Shown here one piece after another: positions 45,087 through 54,264 of a stretch of DNA of 64,000 nucleotides. How positions within the stretch are numbered: position 1 is the stretch's first letter; the number at the start of each line of letters is the position of its first letter. Under the pieces are notes generated by a model that did not search any database, was not told where the DNA came from, and saw only the letters and a list, made by a program, of their open reading frames with translations. The translations under genes and the position numbers were made by a program. Source of the DNA: Methylosinus trichosporium OB3b (lineage in GTDB: Bacteria; Pseudomonadota; Alphaproteobacteria; Rhizobiales; Beijerinckiaceae); NCBI RefSeq assembly GCF_002752655.1, contig NZ_CP023739.1:62001-126000 (forward strand). Direction: 5' to 3'.

Positions 45087-45599
45087 ATGGAGTCGATGGA
45101 CGACAACTCGCGTCACGCTCAGTTGATCATGGATTCTTTGCGCCGCATCGTTCAGGAGTTGCGGCGATCAACGTCGCGCTGTGAGCAACTTACGGGGCTG
45201 ACCGGCGCGCAAGTTTTTGTTTTAAAGCAAATTCAATCAAAAAATGGTTTGTCGCTCAACGAGTTGGCCGCTCTGACGTTTACTCACCAAAGCACCATGT
45301 CCGAGGTGGTCTGTCGACTCGAAAACAAGGGCCTTGTTCTTAGAAACAAATCCCCTGACGACGCCCGGCGGCTTGAAATCCATTTAAGCGCCGAGGGCGA
45401 AGCCGTCCTCGCGTCAGGGCATTTGACCGCGCAGGAAAACCTCACGCGCGCCATCGCTTCCTTGCCTCCCGAGACGGTGATTGACTTGGCGCAAGGGTTG
45501 GATCAATTGATCCATATGGCTGATCTTTCCGATCAGCCTGCCGTCATGTTTTTTGACGACGACCGAAACGCCACGCCTCCAGGAGAGCCCCCGAAATGA
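45087..45599 (+). CDS. MarR-family regulator, copy 2
   Basis: 170 residues, the same MarR fold as copy 1: HAQLIMDSLRRIVQELRRST, LAALTFTHQSTMSEVVCRLE recognition helix, NKGLVLRNKSPDDARRLEIH wing. Differences from copy 1 are scattered conservative changes (for example ICRLERKG versus VCRLENKG) and the tail. The palindrome sits directly against the start codon. It overlaps the clc start by 4 bases, so regulator and channel are one operon under presumed autorepression. The signal may be acid or an anionic/phenolic ligand; unknown. Confidence 0.9.
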   Translation: MESMDDNSRHAQLIMDSLRRIVQELRRSTSRCEQLTGLTGAQVFVLKQIQSKNGLSLNELAALTFTHQSTMSEVVCRLENKGLVLRNKSPDDARRLEIHLSAEGEAVLASGHLTAQENLTRAIASLPPETVIDLAQGLDQLIHMADLSDQPAVMFFDDDRNATPPGEPPK

Positions 45600-47014
45600 A
45601 TGCTCATGACGTTGAACGGTCGTCGACCACGGCGGGCCTGCCCATTTCTTCGGGTCTAGGGCCGGCTCTCGAACAGGCGCATATTATCAGACACCCTAAT
45701 GTTCTCGATAGCAGAACTCTCTTTATCGTCGGTCTCAGCGTCGTTCTGGCGCTCGCAACGACCATCGTTGCCCGGGGACTGATATTTCTGATCGGGTTGA
45801 TCACCAATCTGGCCTTTTACGGGCGGTTGTCGGGGGAACTTTCGTCTCCCGCGGGTAACGCACTGGGATATTGGGTGATTCTTGTTCCCGTCATCGGCGC
45901 GGGGATCGTTGGCGTCATGGCCCGCTATGGCTCCAAGGCCATTCGCGGTCATGGCATCCCCGAGGCCATGGAACAGGTTCTTACCAACGAGAGCCGAATT
46001 CCCCTGCGGATGACTTTTTTGAAGCCCCTTTCCTCCGCCATCGCCATCGGCACGGGCGGCCCCTTCGGCGCGGAAGGTCCTATCATTGGCACGGGAGGGG
46101 CCTTGGGTTCGCTGTTGGGACAGCTTATTCATGTATCCGCCCATGAACGCAAATCCCTGCTGGCGGCAGGAGCGGCCGCGGGAATGACCGCTATTTTCGG
46201 CACGCCTTTTTCCGCCATTCTTCTGGCCATTGAATTGCTCCTGTTTGAGTTTCGTCCCCGCTCCTTTATTCCAGTGACGTTTGCCGCGTTGACCGCCATA
46301 TGCCTGCATCCCATATTGTTTGGCCCCGCGCCCCTGTTTCATGTTCCAGACCTGCCCCCGGCAAGTCAAAGCGCGCTTTTGGCCTATGCTCTGGAAGGAA
46401 TCGTGCTGGGGTTGTGCGCGGTCATCATCTCGAAATCGATCTACTATGTTGAAGACCTATTTGAGCATTTGCCGATTCACTGGATGTGGTGGCCCGCATT
46501 GGGGGGACTGGTGGTAGGGGCCATCGGCGTGTTCTCTCCTCGCACCATGGGCATTGGCTACGAGAATATCGAGCAGATACTCAATGGAAATTTTGTCGGT
46601 CCGACATTGATGGCCTTTTGCGCCCTCAAGTTCATTTCATGGTCCATTGCTTTGGGCAGCGGCACCTCCGGCGGCACGCTGGCGCCACTTTTCACCATTG
46701 GCGGCGCGATCGGCGTTTTGACGGGGCAGCTAATGAACATCCTTACCCCGAACATTGGGCTCGACCTGCGCATGGCGGCGCTGGTCGGCATGGCCAGCTG
46801 TTTCGCCGGAGCGTCTCGCGCCATGTTCGCTTCCATTGTTTTCGCGCTGGAGATTACCCGACAATTCAATAGCTTATTGCCCTTGCTCGCAGGCTGCGCC
46901 ACTGCCTTCATGGTGTCTGCCCTGCTAATGAAAAACACCATCATGACCGAAAAGCTCGTTCGTAGAGGGCATCATGTGCCGTCCGAATACCTAGCGCACG
47001 ACACAAGATCATAG
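45596..47014 (+). CDS. ClC-family chloride channel/transporter
   Basis: 472 residues with about ten to twelve membrane helices. ClC selectivity motifs: KAIRGHGIPEAMEQVL (GSGIP-like, with His for Ser), GGPFGAEGPIIGTGGALGS (G-x-EGP with the gating Glu), SGGTLAPLFTIGGAIGVLTG (GxFxP-like). The first 40 residues are a soluble tail. No C-terminal CBS domains. Bacterial ClC proteins exchange Cl- for H+, helping acid resistance, or act as channels; here the gating Glu suggests exchange. It is the second gene of the marR-clc operon. An N-terminal copy remains at 37389-37532. Confidence 0.92.
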   Translation: MNAHDVERSSTTAGLPISSGLGPALEQAHIIRHPNVLDSRTLFIVGLSVVLALATTIVARGLIFLIGLITNLAFYGRLSGELSSPAGNALGYWVILVPVIGAGIVGVMARYGSKAIRGHGIPEAMEQVLTNESRIPLRMTFLKPLSSAIAIGTGGPFGAEGPIIGTGGALGSLLGQLIHVSAHERKSLLAAGAAAGMTAIFGTPFSAILLAIELLLFEFRPRSFIPVTFAALTAICLHPILFGPAPLFHVPDLPPASQSALLAYALEGIVLGLCAVIISKSIYYVEDLFEHLPIHWMWWPALGGLVVGAIGVFSPRTMGIGYENIEQILNGNFVGPTLMAFCALKFISWSIALGSGTSGGTLAPLFTIGGAIGVLTGQLMNILTPNIGLDLRMAALVGMASCFAGASRAMFASIVFALEITRQFNSLLPLLAGCATAFMVSALLMKNTIMTEKLVRRGHHVPSEYLAHDTRS

Positions 47015-47024
47015 GCCTCGCCCG

Positions 47025-47318
47025 ATGTCGCCTCGTTCGAAATTCGAAGTCATTGTCTGGGTCAGAAAGACCGGCGCGTTCCTCGCGCTACGCGATGAAT
47101 TGATCGGACTTGCGGCGGACGAGCCTGATGAGGTTTCCGAACATGACGGCATGGTCGACTTTCATTGGCGCTTCGACAGTTTTGCCAAAGCCGAGACTGT
47201 CGCGGCGGCATTGACGGAGCTTCGCCAGAGAACAGAAGTCGTTCTCTTGCGCCTGTCGAATTGCGACGACCCGCACTCGTCGTTCACTTTCAAGGATGCG
47301 CGGCATGTCGGACGCTAA
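47025..47318 (+). CDS. Small hypothetical protein
   Basis: 97 residues, mixed alpha/beta: SKFEVIVWVRKTGAFLALRD, MVDFHWRFDSFAKAETVAAA, ELRQRTEVVLLRLSN. No known motif. It starts 10 bases after the clc stop, so it may be the third gene of that operon. Function not recognised. Confidence 0.55.
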   Translation: MSPRSKFEVIVWVRKTGAFLALRDELIGLAADEPDEVSEHDGMVDFHWRFDSFAKAETVAAALTELRQRTEVVLLRLSNCDDPHSSFTFKDARHVGR

Positions 47319-47501
47319 CCTGTTGACGCCGCAGCGCCGTCTGAAGCCGCGTCTTGCGGCGGCACGCGACGCCTTCTTGAGGAAACTGGACTCAACGACG
47401 CTCGCGGAATGGTCCTACCTCCGAAACGCCACAGCACATTCCGGCTTCGATCATCACGTGAGAAGCAGGACACTGGACACGCCAGCAACACGGTGCAGAA
47501 A

Positions 47502-47789
47502 ATGAAACCGCTTGAATTCGAAGATGGCGCCATTCAAGTCGATGCGACGATTGTCGCAAATGGACTCGGTATCGAGCCAACGCTCCTTCTGGAGCGCTTG
47601 CGCGAAGGTAAGATCACCAGTCTGTGCGAACGAGGAATTGACGCGGACAGCGGCCGGTATCGATTAACTTTCTTTTCCGAGAACCGCCGCTTCAGCCTCA
47701 CTGTCGACGAGAGCGGGATCATAATCCAACGCTCGACTATTGATTTTGGTCAGCTGCCGCTTCCAGCCTCGGCGCGCAAGCCCGGCTGA
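47502..47789 (+). CDS. DUF6522-like small protein
   Basis: 95 residues: PLEFEDGAIQVDATIVANGL, EPTLLLERLREGKITSLCER, RYRLTFFSENRRFSLTVDES. The pattern resembles DUF6522 proteins, which often sit beside denitrification or NnrS-type genes. ATG 47502 is chosen; the frame is open from 47409, but that part is Arg-rich and unlike the family. Role unknown. Confidence 0.6.
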   Translation: MKPLEFEDGAIQVDATIVANGLGIEPTLLLERLREGKITSLCERGIDADSGRYRLTFFSENRRFSLTVDESGIIIQRSTIDFGQLPLPASARKPG

Positions 47790-47849
47790 TGATCGCTTTG
47801 CTCTGCTCGAGCGTCCTCCAAGCGTCCAGACTCGCATCACGTTAGGCGG

Positions 47850-47886
47850 CGACAATCTGGATGAGAAATTTTCATCCAGATTGTCG
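47850..47886. terminator. Perfect 15-base inverted repeat, likely terminator or element end
   Basis: CGACAATCTGGATGA and its exact complement separated by seven bases (GAAATTT). A strong hairpin about 60 bases after the DUF6522-like gene. It lacks a clear T-run, so it could also be an insertion-element terminus. Confidence 0.5.
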
Positions 47887-47994
47887 CGACCCAGGATCGA
47901 AATAGCTCTCGCTCCAAATTGTGTCCCGATTGGGCGCTTGCACAGCCCGCGTTTTGTGTGAGAACAAACCCATTGTTTTGGGGAAGGATCGACG

Positions 47995-48213
47995 ATGGGG
48001 CGCAATCACGTCCAATTTCAGAAAGGCCTGTGCGAGAGCGATTTCGACAAATCTTACGGGATCAAGATCACGGCGCTTACGCAAATAAGAGCAAAAATTG
48101 ATGCTTGCTCATTCCTCGGCGGCTGGGGGCGCTGGTCGATCACGAACAACCTTCCTCGATCCAATGGCGGGCGCAAGACCCGGCTTTTCATGACCGGCGG
48201 CCACTACTCGTAA
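47995..48213 (+). pseudogene. N-terminal scrap of an IS1595-type transposase
   Basis: The first about 25 residues (MGRNHVQFQKGLCESDFDKS, YG) resemble the start of IS1595-family transposases (MGxNxVQFQKGLSE). The rest of the frame (ITALTQIRAKIDACSFLGGW...) does not follow the family. It is cut off before the IS630-like end at 48229. Confidence 0.55.
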
Positions 48214-48301
48214 ACCTTCACGGACGCGATTAGAGCATTATCCGATCAAGCTGCATCGTAGCCGGTTGAAGCGAAGGTAACCGGTGCGACAGATGCACCA
48301 C

Positions 48302-49873
48302 TCATGCGGCGGCTTTTTGAACCTCGGCTTCGCGCGCGGCTTTCCAGTTCCATGCGAAGAGTTCATGAAGCTGGTTGCTCTTCGTGACGCCGGAGACAAT
48401 GCGTTCGACGACATCCGTCAGCCATGTCTCGGGATCGACGTCGTTTAATTTTGCCGTGTTAAGTAGCGACGATATGATTGCCCATGTCTCGCCGCCGCCC
48501 GCGTCTCCGCAGAACAGACTATTCTTTTTTCCGATTGCAATCGGACGGATCGAACGCTCGACAATGTTGGAGTCTGGCTCCAATCGCCCGTCTTCAAGGA
48601 AAAGCGTGAGGCCCGCCCAGTGGCCAAGCGTGTAATCGATTGTTTCGCGTAACGGAGAGATTCTCGATATGCCGTCCTTCACCGCGACGAGCCGCGCGTG
48701 CAACGCTTCCATGATCGGCTTCGTTTCAGCTTGTCGCACGGCGCGGCGATTGTCGGCGCTGGTTCCCCGAACGCGCTTCTCGATGGCGTAGACCTCGGCC
48801 AGCCGCTCGATCACCTCCCGCGCGAACGGCGATTGCGTCGATTTGTGGATGGCGACAAACTTGCGCCGCGCGTGCGCGACACAAAACGCCAGGCGGATTT
48901 TGCCGTTCGTCGCCTTTCCCTTGCCGCCGGCCAACGACTTGTAGGCGGCGTAGCCGTCGACTTGCAGCACGCCCGAGAAGCCGCGGAGCTGTTCGGCGAT
49001 CTCCTTCTTGCCGCGTCCTTCCGCGAACACATAGACGACCGCAGGCGGCGCGGGCCCCTTCCAGGCGCGATCGTCCGTCGCATGGGCCCAGAACTGGCAG
49101 GTTTTCGTTTGTTTGCGCCCGGGTTCGATGACTGGCATGGGCGTCTCGTCGCAGAACAGCCGGGGATAGGTGTGCATGTGGGCGAGTTGCAGGAGATAGA
49201 GACCCTTCAGCATCCACGCCAATTGCTTCATCCAGCGCGCCAGCGTCGAGCGATCGAGATCAACGCCGAGCCCGGCAAGGATTTGCATTTGCCGGTAGAG
49301 CGTCGATTGCCATCCGTATTTGGCGACGGCGATGTGGCAGACGAGCGCTGTCGTCACCATGCCGCCCTCGATCAATCGCGCGGGGGCTTTCGCCTGAACG
49401 ACCTTTTCCTCGCAATTCCGGCAGGCGTATTTGGGACGGATCGTGCGCAGAACCCGCACCACCGCTGGAACCCGATCGAGCGCCTCGCTCGCCTCCTCGC
49501 CGATGCGATGCAGCTTGCCCGCGCAACAGGGACAGACGGTCGTGTCCGGTTCGATCGTCACCTCGTGGCGCGGCAGGTTCGCGGGCAAGGCTCCGATGTT
49601 TCGTTTTGATTTTGCGCGTGGACGCCGCGCGCGCTCGTTCGTCGATGCCGCGTCGTCGTTGGCGGGCGGCGGCGCAATGCTGGCAGCATCTTCCAGATCG
49701 AGGGGAAGTTGTTCGGCGAGGATGACGGACAACCGCTCCGACCGCGCACCAAAAATAAGCCCTTTCAAATTGGCGACCATCGCGCGCAAAGACTCGTTTT
49801 CCGCGTCGAGCCCGAGCGCCAGTTCGGCCAGTAAGGCGGGGTCAGAGGGAAGGTTTTCAGGGCGCAGCGCCAT
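48302..49873 (-). CDS. tnpC: IS66 transposase TnpC, copy 1
   Basis: 523 residues. The N-terminal leucine-rich helix (ALGLDAENESLRAMVANLKG) precedes a zinc-finger region (TVCPCCAGKLHRIGEEASEA, YACRNCEEKVVQAKAPARLI). The DDE core has LFCDETPMPVIEPG (Asp), GVLQVDGYAAYKSLAG (Asp) and GLTLFLEDGRLEPDSNIVER (Glu region), ending in the C-terminal ELFAWNWKAA element. Intact. Its protein is identical to copy 2. Confidence 0.93.
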   Translation of the reverse strand: MALRPENLPSDPALLAELALGLDAENESLRAMVANLKGLIFGARSERLSVILAEQLPLDLEDAASIAPPPANDDAASTNERARRPRAKSKRNIGALPANLPRHEVTIEPDTTVCPCCAGKLHRIGEEASEALDRVPAVVRVLRTIRPKYACRNCEEKVVQAKAPARLIEGGMVTTALVCHIAVAKYGWQSTLYRQMQILAGLGVDLDRSTLARWMKQLAWMLKGLYLLQLAHMHTYPRLFCDETPMPVIEPGRKQTKTCQFWAHATDDRAWKGPAPPAVVYVFAEGRGKKEIAEQLRGFSGVLQVDGYAAYKSLAGGKGKATNGKIRLAFCVAHARRKFVAIHKSTQSPFAREVIERLAEVYAIEKRVRGTSADNRRAVRQAETKPIMEALHARLVAVKDGISRISPLRETIDYTLGHWAGLTLFLEDGRLEPDSNIVERSIRPIAIGKKNSLFCGDAGGGETWAIISSLLNTAKLNDVDPETWLTDVVERIVSGVTKSNQLHELFAWNWKAAREAEVQKAAA

Positions 49874-49923
49874 AAGCTCAAGCTAGCGCAAAATACTCTA
49901 AAATGCCAGTAAAATAAGGCGTT

Positions 49924-50277
49924 TCACGCAACAATTGTCGGGCGCTTCACGACCTTTGGAACCACCCGCGACCATTCCGAAAGCCCCTCGACAAGCATGG
50001 CCAACTGCGTCGCGCTGACGCGCATGACGCCATCCTTGACGGGAGGCCAGGCGAAATGCCCTTCCTCGAGCCACTTCGTCGCCAGAATCATGCCCGTGCC
50101 GTCGAACATCAAAATCTTCAATCGATCGCGGCGCTTCGAGCGAAACACGAAAATATCGCCGCAATACGGATTGCCCAAACCCTCCGCGACCAAGGCGACG
50201 AGGCCATGCACGCCTCGCCTGAAATCGATTGGCTGCGTGGACACGAACACGCGCGTCTCCGAGGCGAACGAAATCAT
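49924..50277 (-). CDS. tnpB: IS66 accessory protein TnpB, copy 1
   Basis: 117 residues with the TnpB signature VSTQPIDFRRGVHGLVALVA and FVFRSKRRDRLKILMFDGTG. Needed with TnpA for IS66 transposition. It overlaps tnpA by four bases (ATGA). Intact. Confidence 0.92.
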   Translation of the reverse strand: MISFASETRVFVSTQPIDFRRGVHGLVALVAEGLGNPYCGDIFVFRSKRRDRLKILMFDGTGMILATKWLEEGHFAWPPVKDGVMRVSATQLAMLVEGLSEWSRVVPKVVKRPTIVA

Positions 50278-50756
50278 CGCGCCGTACGCAACGCCGATAT
50301 CACCGCATCAAGCGTGGCGCGGTCAACGCCCTTGGGAACCCGGATCGTCGCGCCGCCAATTTCGATTTTGATCGCGCCCGAAGTCGCCGGCCTCGAGACG
50401 GAAGCGGCGCTCTTTTCGCGATGCGTCGCGTCGCTTTCCACGAGCACCGTGGCGAACAGCTCGCGTTTCGTCGAGGGCGAGGCGGCCAACGCTCGCGCCT
50501 GTCGTCGCCAGATGTTTAGCAGGCCGCGACTCACGCCATTGCGTCGCGCGACCTCCGAAATATTCGCCTTGGGTCGCAGGCTTTCCCCAACGATCCGGTC
50601 CTTTTCCTCCGGCGTCCAATCCCGTCGGCGGCGGTGTCCGGTGATCACCTCGACCCGACGATAAGTCCTGTCATCATGCATGGCATCAACCATGGCATTA
50701 GCCATCCGAGCACTCCGTTGAGTTTTTGATCTCGCGCGGGAGTGTCGCTCATCCAC
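50274..50756 (-). CDS. tnpA: IS66 accessory protein TnpA, copy 1
   Basis: 160 residues from 50756; ATG 50705 (MANAMVDAMHDD) is an equally likely start. The HTH region is RRDWTPEEKDRIVGESLRPK with NISEVARRNGVSRGLLNIWR, typical of IS66/IS3-type OrfA. The C-terminal beta strand is GAIKIEIGGATIRVPKGVD. Intact. Confidence 0.9.
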   Translation of the reverse strand: MDERHSRARSKTQRSARMANAMVDAMHDDRTYRRVEVITGHRRRRDWTPEEKDRIVGESLRPKANISEVARRNGVSRGLLNIWRRQARALAASPSTKRELFATVLVESDATHREKSAASVSRPATSGAIKIEIGGATIRVPKGVDRATLDAVISALRTAR

Positions 50757-50791
50757 GACAAATTACGAGGTGGGTCGGTCGCGCCGGTTAC

Positions 50792-51715
50792 GGTTGAAGC
50801 GAAGTAGTTCATGCACTCTTGCGGGGTGAAGCTCTGCAACGCCTCTCCGACTGCCGCCTCCAGCGCCTCGGCCGTCCGCGCCGCGATGCGCCGCAGGATC
50901 GACTTGATCTTGGAGAACGACTCCTCGATCGGATCGAAGTCGGGCGAATAGGGCGGAAGATAAACCAGGCGCGCGCCCTTCGCCTCGATGGCTTCCTTAA
51001 CGCCGGCGACTTTGTGCGTGCGCACATTGTCCATCAGCACTGTTTCGCCCGCGGAAAGCGTCGGCGCCAGAACCTGCTCGACATAGGCCAGGAACGACGC
51101 GCCGTCGAGCGCGCCGTCGATCGTCATCGGCGCGTCGATGCGATCCCACCGCAGCGCCGCGACGAGCGTCTTCGTCTTCCATCCGAACGGGACGGACATC
51201 CGGCAACGCTCCCCGCGCGGCGCCCAGCCGAAGCGGCGCGCCATATTCGTCGAAACCGCCGTCTCGTCGAGAAACACGAGCTTCGAGGGATCGAGATCGA
51301 GCTGTCCCTCAAACCACGCCTCGCGCGCCTCGGCGACATCCTCTCTTTCTTGCTCCGATGCATGGCCGGTCTTCTTCTTGCGCGTGATTTTGTGCCGCGC
51401 CAGGAACCGCCAGACCGTCGCATGGCCGAAGCCGACGCCGTGGCGCTCCCTGATCTTCTCGCGCAGTTCGAGAATCGTCAGGTCCGGCTGCTCCTCGAGC
51501 TGCGCGAGGATGAATTCGGCGTGCGCCTCGATGCGCCGCGATCTGCGGTCGCCGCCCATCTTCGAAGGCGCGACGCTTCCCGAGGTTTCAACGCGCTTCG
51601 CCCAACGGACCGCGGTCGCAGGACCGATGTCGAATCGCGCCGCGGCCTGACGACGCGACATTCCGCCAGTGATCGCCTTCATCACCTTCTCGCGAATATC
51701 CATCGAAAGCGCCAT
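50792..51715 (-). pseudogene. IS630-family transposase cut by IS66 near its C-terminus
   Basis: 308 residues before the IS66 end; the reading then runs into IS66 and stops at 50645. HTH: ITGGMSRRQAAARFDIGPAT. DDE core: KLVFLDETAVSTNMARRFGW (Asp), AGETVLMDNVRTHKVAGVKE (Asp), LVYLPPYSPDFDPIEESFSK (Glu). The missing last residues GYDAA-stop are found on the far side of the IS66 copy (48252-48263), in frame if IS66 and one 13-base flank are removed. The hybrid tail may or may not abolish activity. Confidence 0.85.
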
Positions 51716-51835
51716 GATCCCCCCTCCAGCAGCCTCGCCCCGCCTTCAGCTCGACGGGCGCTCCTTCAGATATGGGAATCATGGGAATTATATTGAATCC
51801 TCTCCTGAATCCGCATGCTCGGACTATGCTCTAAT

Positions 51836-52010
51836 AACATCCCCTTCTCGTCCTGTAGCATAGACGACGTAAGCCGAATAAGAGAACTCCGGCGCTTGGA
51901 CGACTCGCCGCAATCGGCCATCAGCGAGGAAGGGTTGCGCGGCGCCGATCCGGTAGTACCCTGAACCGCCGACGGTCAAGAGATAAGTGAGCGCGAGCGG
52001 CCCTGTCCTT
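51836..52010 (-). pseudogene. LysR-type regulator fragment
   Basis: About 55 residues of a LysR substrate-binding domain (LTYLLTVGGSGYYRIGAAQP, FLADGRLRRVVQAPEFSYSA, YVVYA). Both ends are missing: the IS630-like element cuts it on one side and DUF488 follows on the other. Confidence 0.7.
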
Positions 52011-52014
52011 TCAG

Positions 52015-52383
52015 TCAATGGATACGCAACAGAAAGTCGCGAAGGACGATCGCCTCGTTATGAGCCTCATCGTGGGCTGCAAAGACCAGCGTAATCCGTC
52101 CCTCTCGGGCCAGAGCTCGAAGTTCCTCGATCTCATCAAGGTGACCTTCTAACTCCTTCTCATATCGACGCCGAAACTCCTCCCAACGCGCGACATCGTG
52201 TCCAAACCACTGCCGTAGCTCGGTGCTTGGCGCAGTCTCCTTGAGCCATCGATGAATCTTCGCATCGGTCTTCTTGATCCCACGCGGCCAAAGCCTGTCG
52301 ACAAGAATACGAACGCCATCGTCAGACACCGGGCGTTCATAGGCGCGCTTGAGCGCAACATTTTTTGTCGCAATCTTGCGCAT
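52015..52383 (-). CDS. DUF488 family protein
   Basis: 122 residues: KRAYERPVSDDGVRILVDRL, WPRGIKKTDAKIHRWLKETA, PSTELRQWFGHDVARWEEFR, RYEKELEG and ITLVFAAHDEAHNEAIVLRD. This is the complete YeaO-type DUF488, a small protein often next to regulators and stress genes; biochemical role unclear. A 32-codon fragment of a relative lies at 44905-45000. Confidence 0.88.
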   Translation of the reverse strand: MRKIATKNVALKRAYERPVSDDGVRILVDRLWPRGIKKTDAKIHRWLKETAPSTELRQWFGHDVARWEEFRRRYEKELEGHLDEIEELRALAREGRITLVFAAHDEAHNEAIVLRDFLLRIH

Positions 52384-52972
52384 TGTCGGAATCTCATATT
52401 GCAGTCACATTCCCGCGTTCTTTTCCGTGCGAGCATTCGGGATCACCGCCGATCGCGCGGGCACGATGGCTAGGTAGCTTGCGATCGGCACATGAAGCCG
52501 GCCTGTCACGCTACGAACGTGAACATTACGACGAAAACGATGACTCAGGCAAATTCTCCAAGGAGTTGCCTGCGCCAGGTCGGTATAGACTTCGACGGGT
52601 TCAGGTTTGACGACATGATGACACGTTGAAACGTCCCTCGCGCGAAAAACCGCTTCCGCGAGGATTCGCGAAGCGTCTCATACCGTCTGTTCGTTCGAAG
52701 CACGCGGCGGCGTCCTGAATACAATTCTGACGGTGCGCGCTTACGCCCCGCGCACCAGCCAAGGAACCCTGTTCGCGCACAACGCTAGAAAACCTCGAAA
52801 AGCGCCTCTGACCGCGCTCGTCGAAGCAATCATCGCCCCCTCACCCGGAACCCGGCATGAGCCAGAATCGTTATTGATATCCGTTCCAGCGGTGAATAAC
52901 ATTATGGGCGGCGATTGGGGAAACGCCGCCCGGAGAAATGTTATTCCATACTGTCGAGCTCAGGGAGTGGCG
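52384..52972. other. Upstream region of sdhB without a clear gene
   Basis: Nearly 600 bases. The sdhB frame is open back to 52733, but that part ([18 protein letters not shown]...) does not resemble SdhB. No convincing coding frame, RNA or repeat. It probably contains the sdhBCD promoter. Confidence 0.5.
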
Positions 52973-53767
52973 ATGAGATCTTTCTTGCCTCTTAACTTCG
53001 GCCTCGAAGCCATATCCAAAATTGCTGCCGGCAGAACCTGGGGAGCCCCAAAGCCCGGCACACGCGTTCGGACGTTTCAAGTCTATCGCTTCGACCCTGA
53101 CGGCGCAGGTGGCCCGCGTCTCGACACCTATTATATCGATCGTGACGATTGCGGTTCGATGGTTCTCGACGCTCTCATCAAGATCAAGAATGAGATTGAT
53201 CCCACACTGACATTTCGCCGATCGTGCCGCGAAGGCGTTTGCGGTTCCTGCGCGATGAGCATTGACGGGAGGAACTGGCTCGCGTGCACGCAGCCAATCG
53301 ACGACATCCCGGGCATAATACGGATCTTTCCGCTAAACCATCTGCCGGTGATCAAGGATCTAGTCGTCGACCAAAGTTACCTGCTCGCGCAGCACCAACT
53401 GATCGAGCCATGGCTCGAGACTAAAACACCGGAGCCGGAGCAAGAGCGCTTGCAGAGCCCAGAGGACCGTGCCGAACTCGACGGCTATTACGAGTGCATC
53501 CTTTGTTTCTGCTGCACCGGCGGCTGTCCCAGCTATTGGTGGAACGGAGATCGGTATTTGGGGCCGGCGGTATTGCTCCATGCCTATCGCTGGCTGATCG
53601 ACAGCCGGGATGAAGCGACGGGGGAGCGGCTTGACAGGCTCGAAGACCCTTTCCGACTCTATCGCTGCCATACGATTATGAACTGCACCAAAACATGTCC
53701 AAAGGGGCTTCAGCCAGCCAAAGCGATCGCCAAGATCAAGGCGATGCTTGTCCAACGCCGACATTGA
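52973..53767 (+). CDS. sdhB: Succinate dehydrogenase/fumarate reductase iron-sulfur subunit
   Basis: 264 residues from ATG 52973 ([13 protein letters not shown]). The N-terminal [2Fe-2S] domain has [20 protein letters not shown] with the fourth Cys in NWLACTQPI. The C-terminal domain has [20 protein letters not shown] ([4Fe-4S]) and [20 protein letters not shown] ([3Fe-4S] plus a 4Fe-4S Cys). It carries electrons from the flavoprotein to the quinone site. Followed 87 bases later by sdhC, then sdhD. No sdhA is present on either side. The frame from 52733 is rejected as start because it is not SdhB-like. Confidence 0.93.
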   Translation: MRSFLPLNFGLEAISKIAAGRTWGAPKPGTRVRTFQVYRFDPDGAGGPRLDTYYIDRDDCGSMVLDALIKIKNEIDPTLTFRRSCREGVCGSCAMSIDGRNWLACTQPIDDIPGIIRIFPLNHLPVIKDLVVDQSYLLAQHQLIEPWLETKTPEPEQERLQSPEDRAELDGYYECILCFCCTGGCPSYWWNGDRYLGPAVLLHAYRWLIDSRDEATGERLDRLEDPFRLYRCHTIMNCTKTCPKGLQPAKAIAKIKAMLVQRRH

Positions 53768-53854
53768 GTGAAACGACATGGCTGCGGAAGCGTATCGCAC
53801 TGGCGAGGCGGTCTGCAGCGCGCAATGACTCACAACCAGCGTAAGGTGTTTCAC

Positions 53855-54253
53855 ATGACCGACAGTCCCGAACGTATCAGGAAGCGACCGAGGTCACCGG
53901 ATCTGCAGGTTTATCGACCCACGCTGTCGATGACGATGTCCATTTTCCATCGCATCACCGGAGCGACGCTTTATTTCGGCGCTGCCCTGTTCGTCTGGTG
54001 GCTCGCCGCCACCGCCGTCAGTCCGAGCGCTTACGTTTTGCAGCAACGATTCATGAGTTCGGTTCCCGGCCTCATTTTTCTGTTTGGCTTCACGTGGGCG
54101 ATCTTGCACCATGCGCTCGGTGGCATGCGCCACATTATCTGGGACATGGGTTGGGCGCACAGCTATCCCTGGCGAGAATATCTCTCGCTGGCCACGATCC
54201 TGGGATCCTTGTCTGGGACTGTTGTTCTCTGGGTTATCGGATATCTGATGTGA
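53855..54253 (+). CDS. sdhC: Succinate dehydrogenase cytochrome b556 subunit
   Basis: 132 residues from ATG 53855; ATG 53825 is possible. Family start RPRSPDLQVYRPTLSMTMSI, FHRITGATLYFGAALFVWWL (first helix, conserved HRxTG), then FLFGFTWAILHHALGGMRHI with the heme-ligand His, and AHSYPWREYLSLATI. Three membrane helices. It anchors SdhB and, with SdhD, forms the quinone and heme b site. Confidence 0.92.
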   Translation: MTDSPERIRKRPRSPDLQVYRPTLSMTMSIFHRITGATLYFGAALFVWWLAATAVSPSAYVLQQRFMSSVPGLIFLFGFTWAILHHALGGMRHIIWDMGWAHSYPWREYLSLATILGSLSGTVVLWVIGYLM

Positions 54254-54264
54254 AAGATTGGACG

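Larger units (their letters stand above)
45001..45740 (+). repeat. Direct repeat, copy 2: marR plus start of clc
   Basis: Counterpart of 36794-37532 in the same orientation, about 8.2 kb away. Here the clc gene continues intact past the repeat end. Recombination between the copies would delete the efflux genes, the reductase relic and nnrS. Confidence 0.85.
48277..50791 (-). mobile_element. IS66-family element, copy 1 (2515 bp)
   Basis: Ends GTAACCGGTGCGACAGATGC (48277) and, on the minus strand from 50791, GTAACCGGCGCGACCGACCC. It carries tnpA, tnpB and tnpC on the minus strand. The same 13 bases (GGTTGAAGCGAAG) flank both sides (48264-48276 and 50792-50804). Same length and, as far as read, the same sequence as copy 2 at 54816-57330. 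Confidence 0.92.
48229..51835 (-). mobile_element. IS630-like element interrupted by IS66
   Basis: Terminal inverted repeats: ATTAGAGCATTATCCGATCA at 48229 and, on the minus strand from 51835, ATTAGAGCATAGTCCGAGCA (17 of 20 match). TA occurs at the tips, as expected for IS630 targets. Inside it is the IS630 transposase, broken by the 2515-bp IS66 copy. Without that copy the element would be about 1080 bp. It truncates the LysR fragment on its right. Confidence 0.8.

Noticed and set aside
48698..49609. 303-residue plus-strand frame inside tnpC
   Set aside because: Antisense shadow of tnpC; appears identically in the second IS66 copy.
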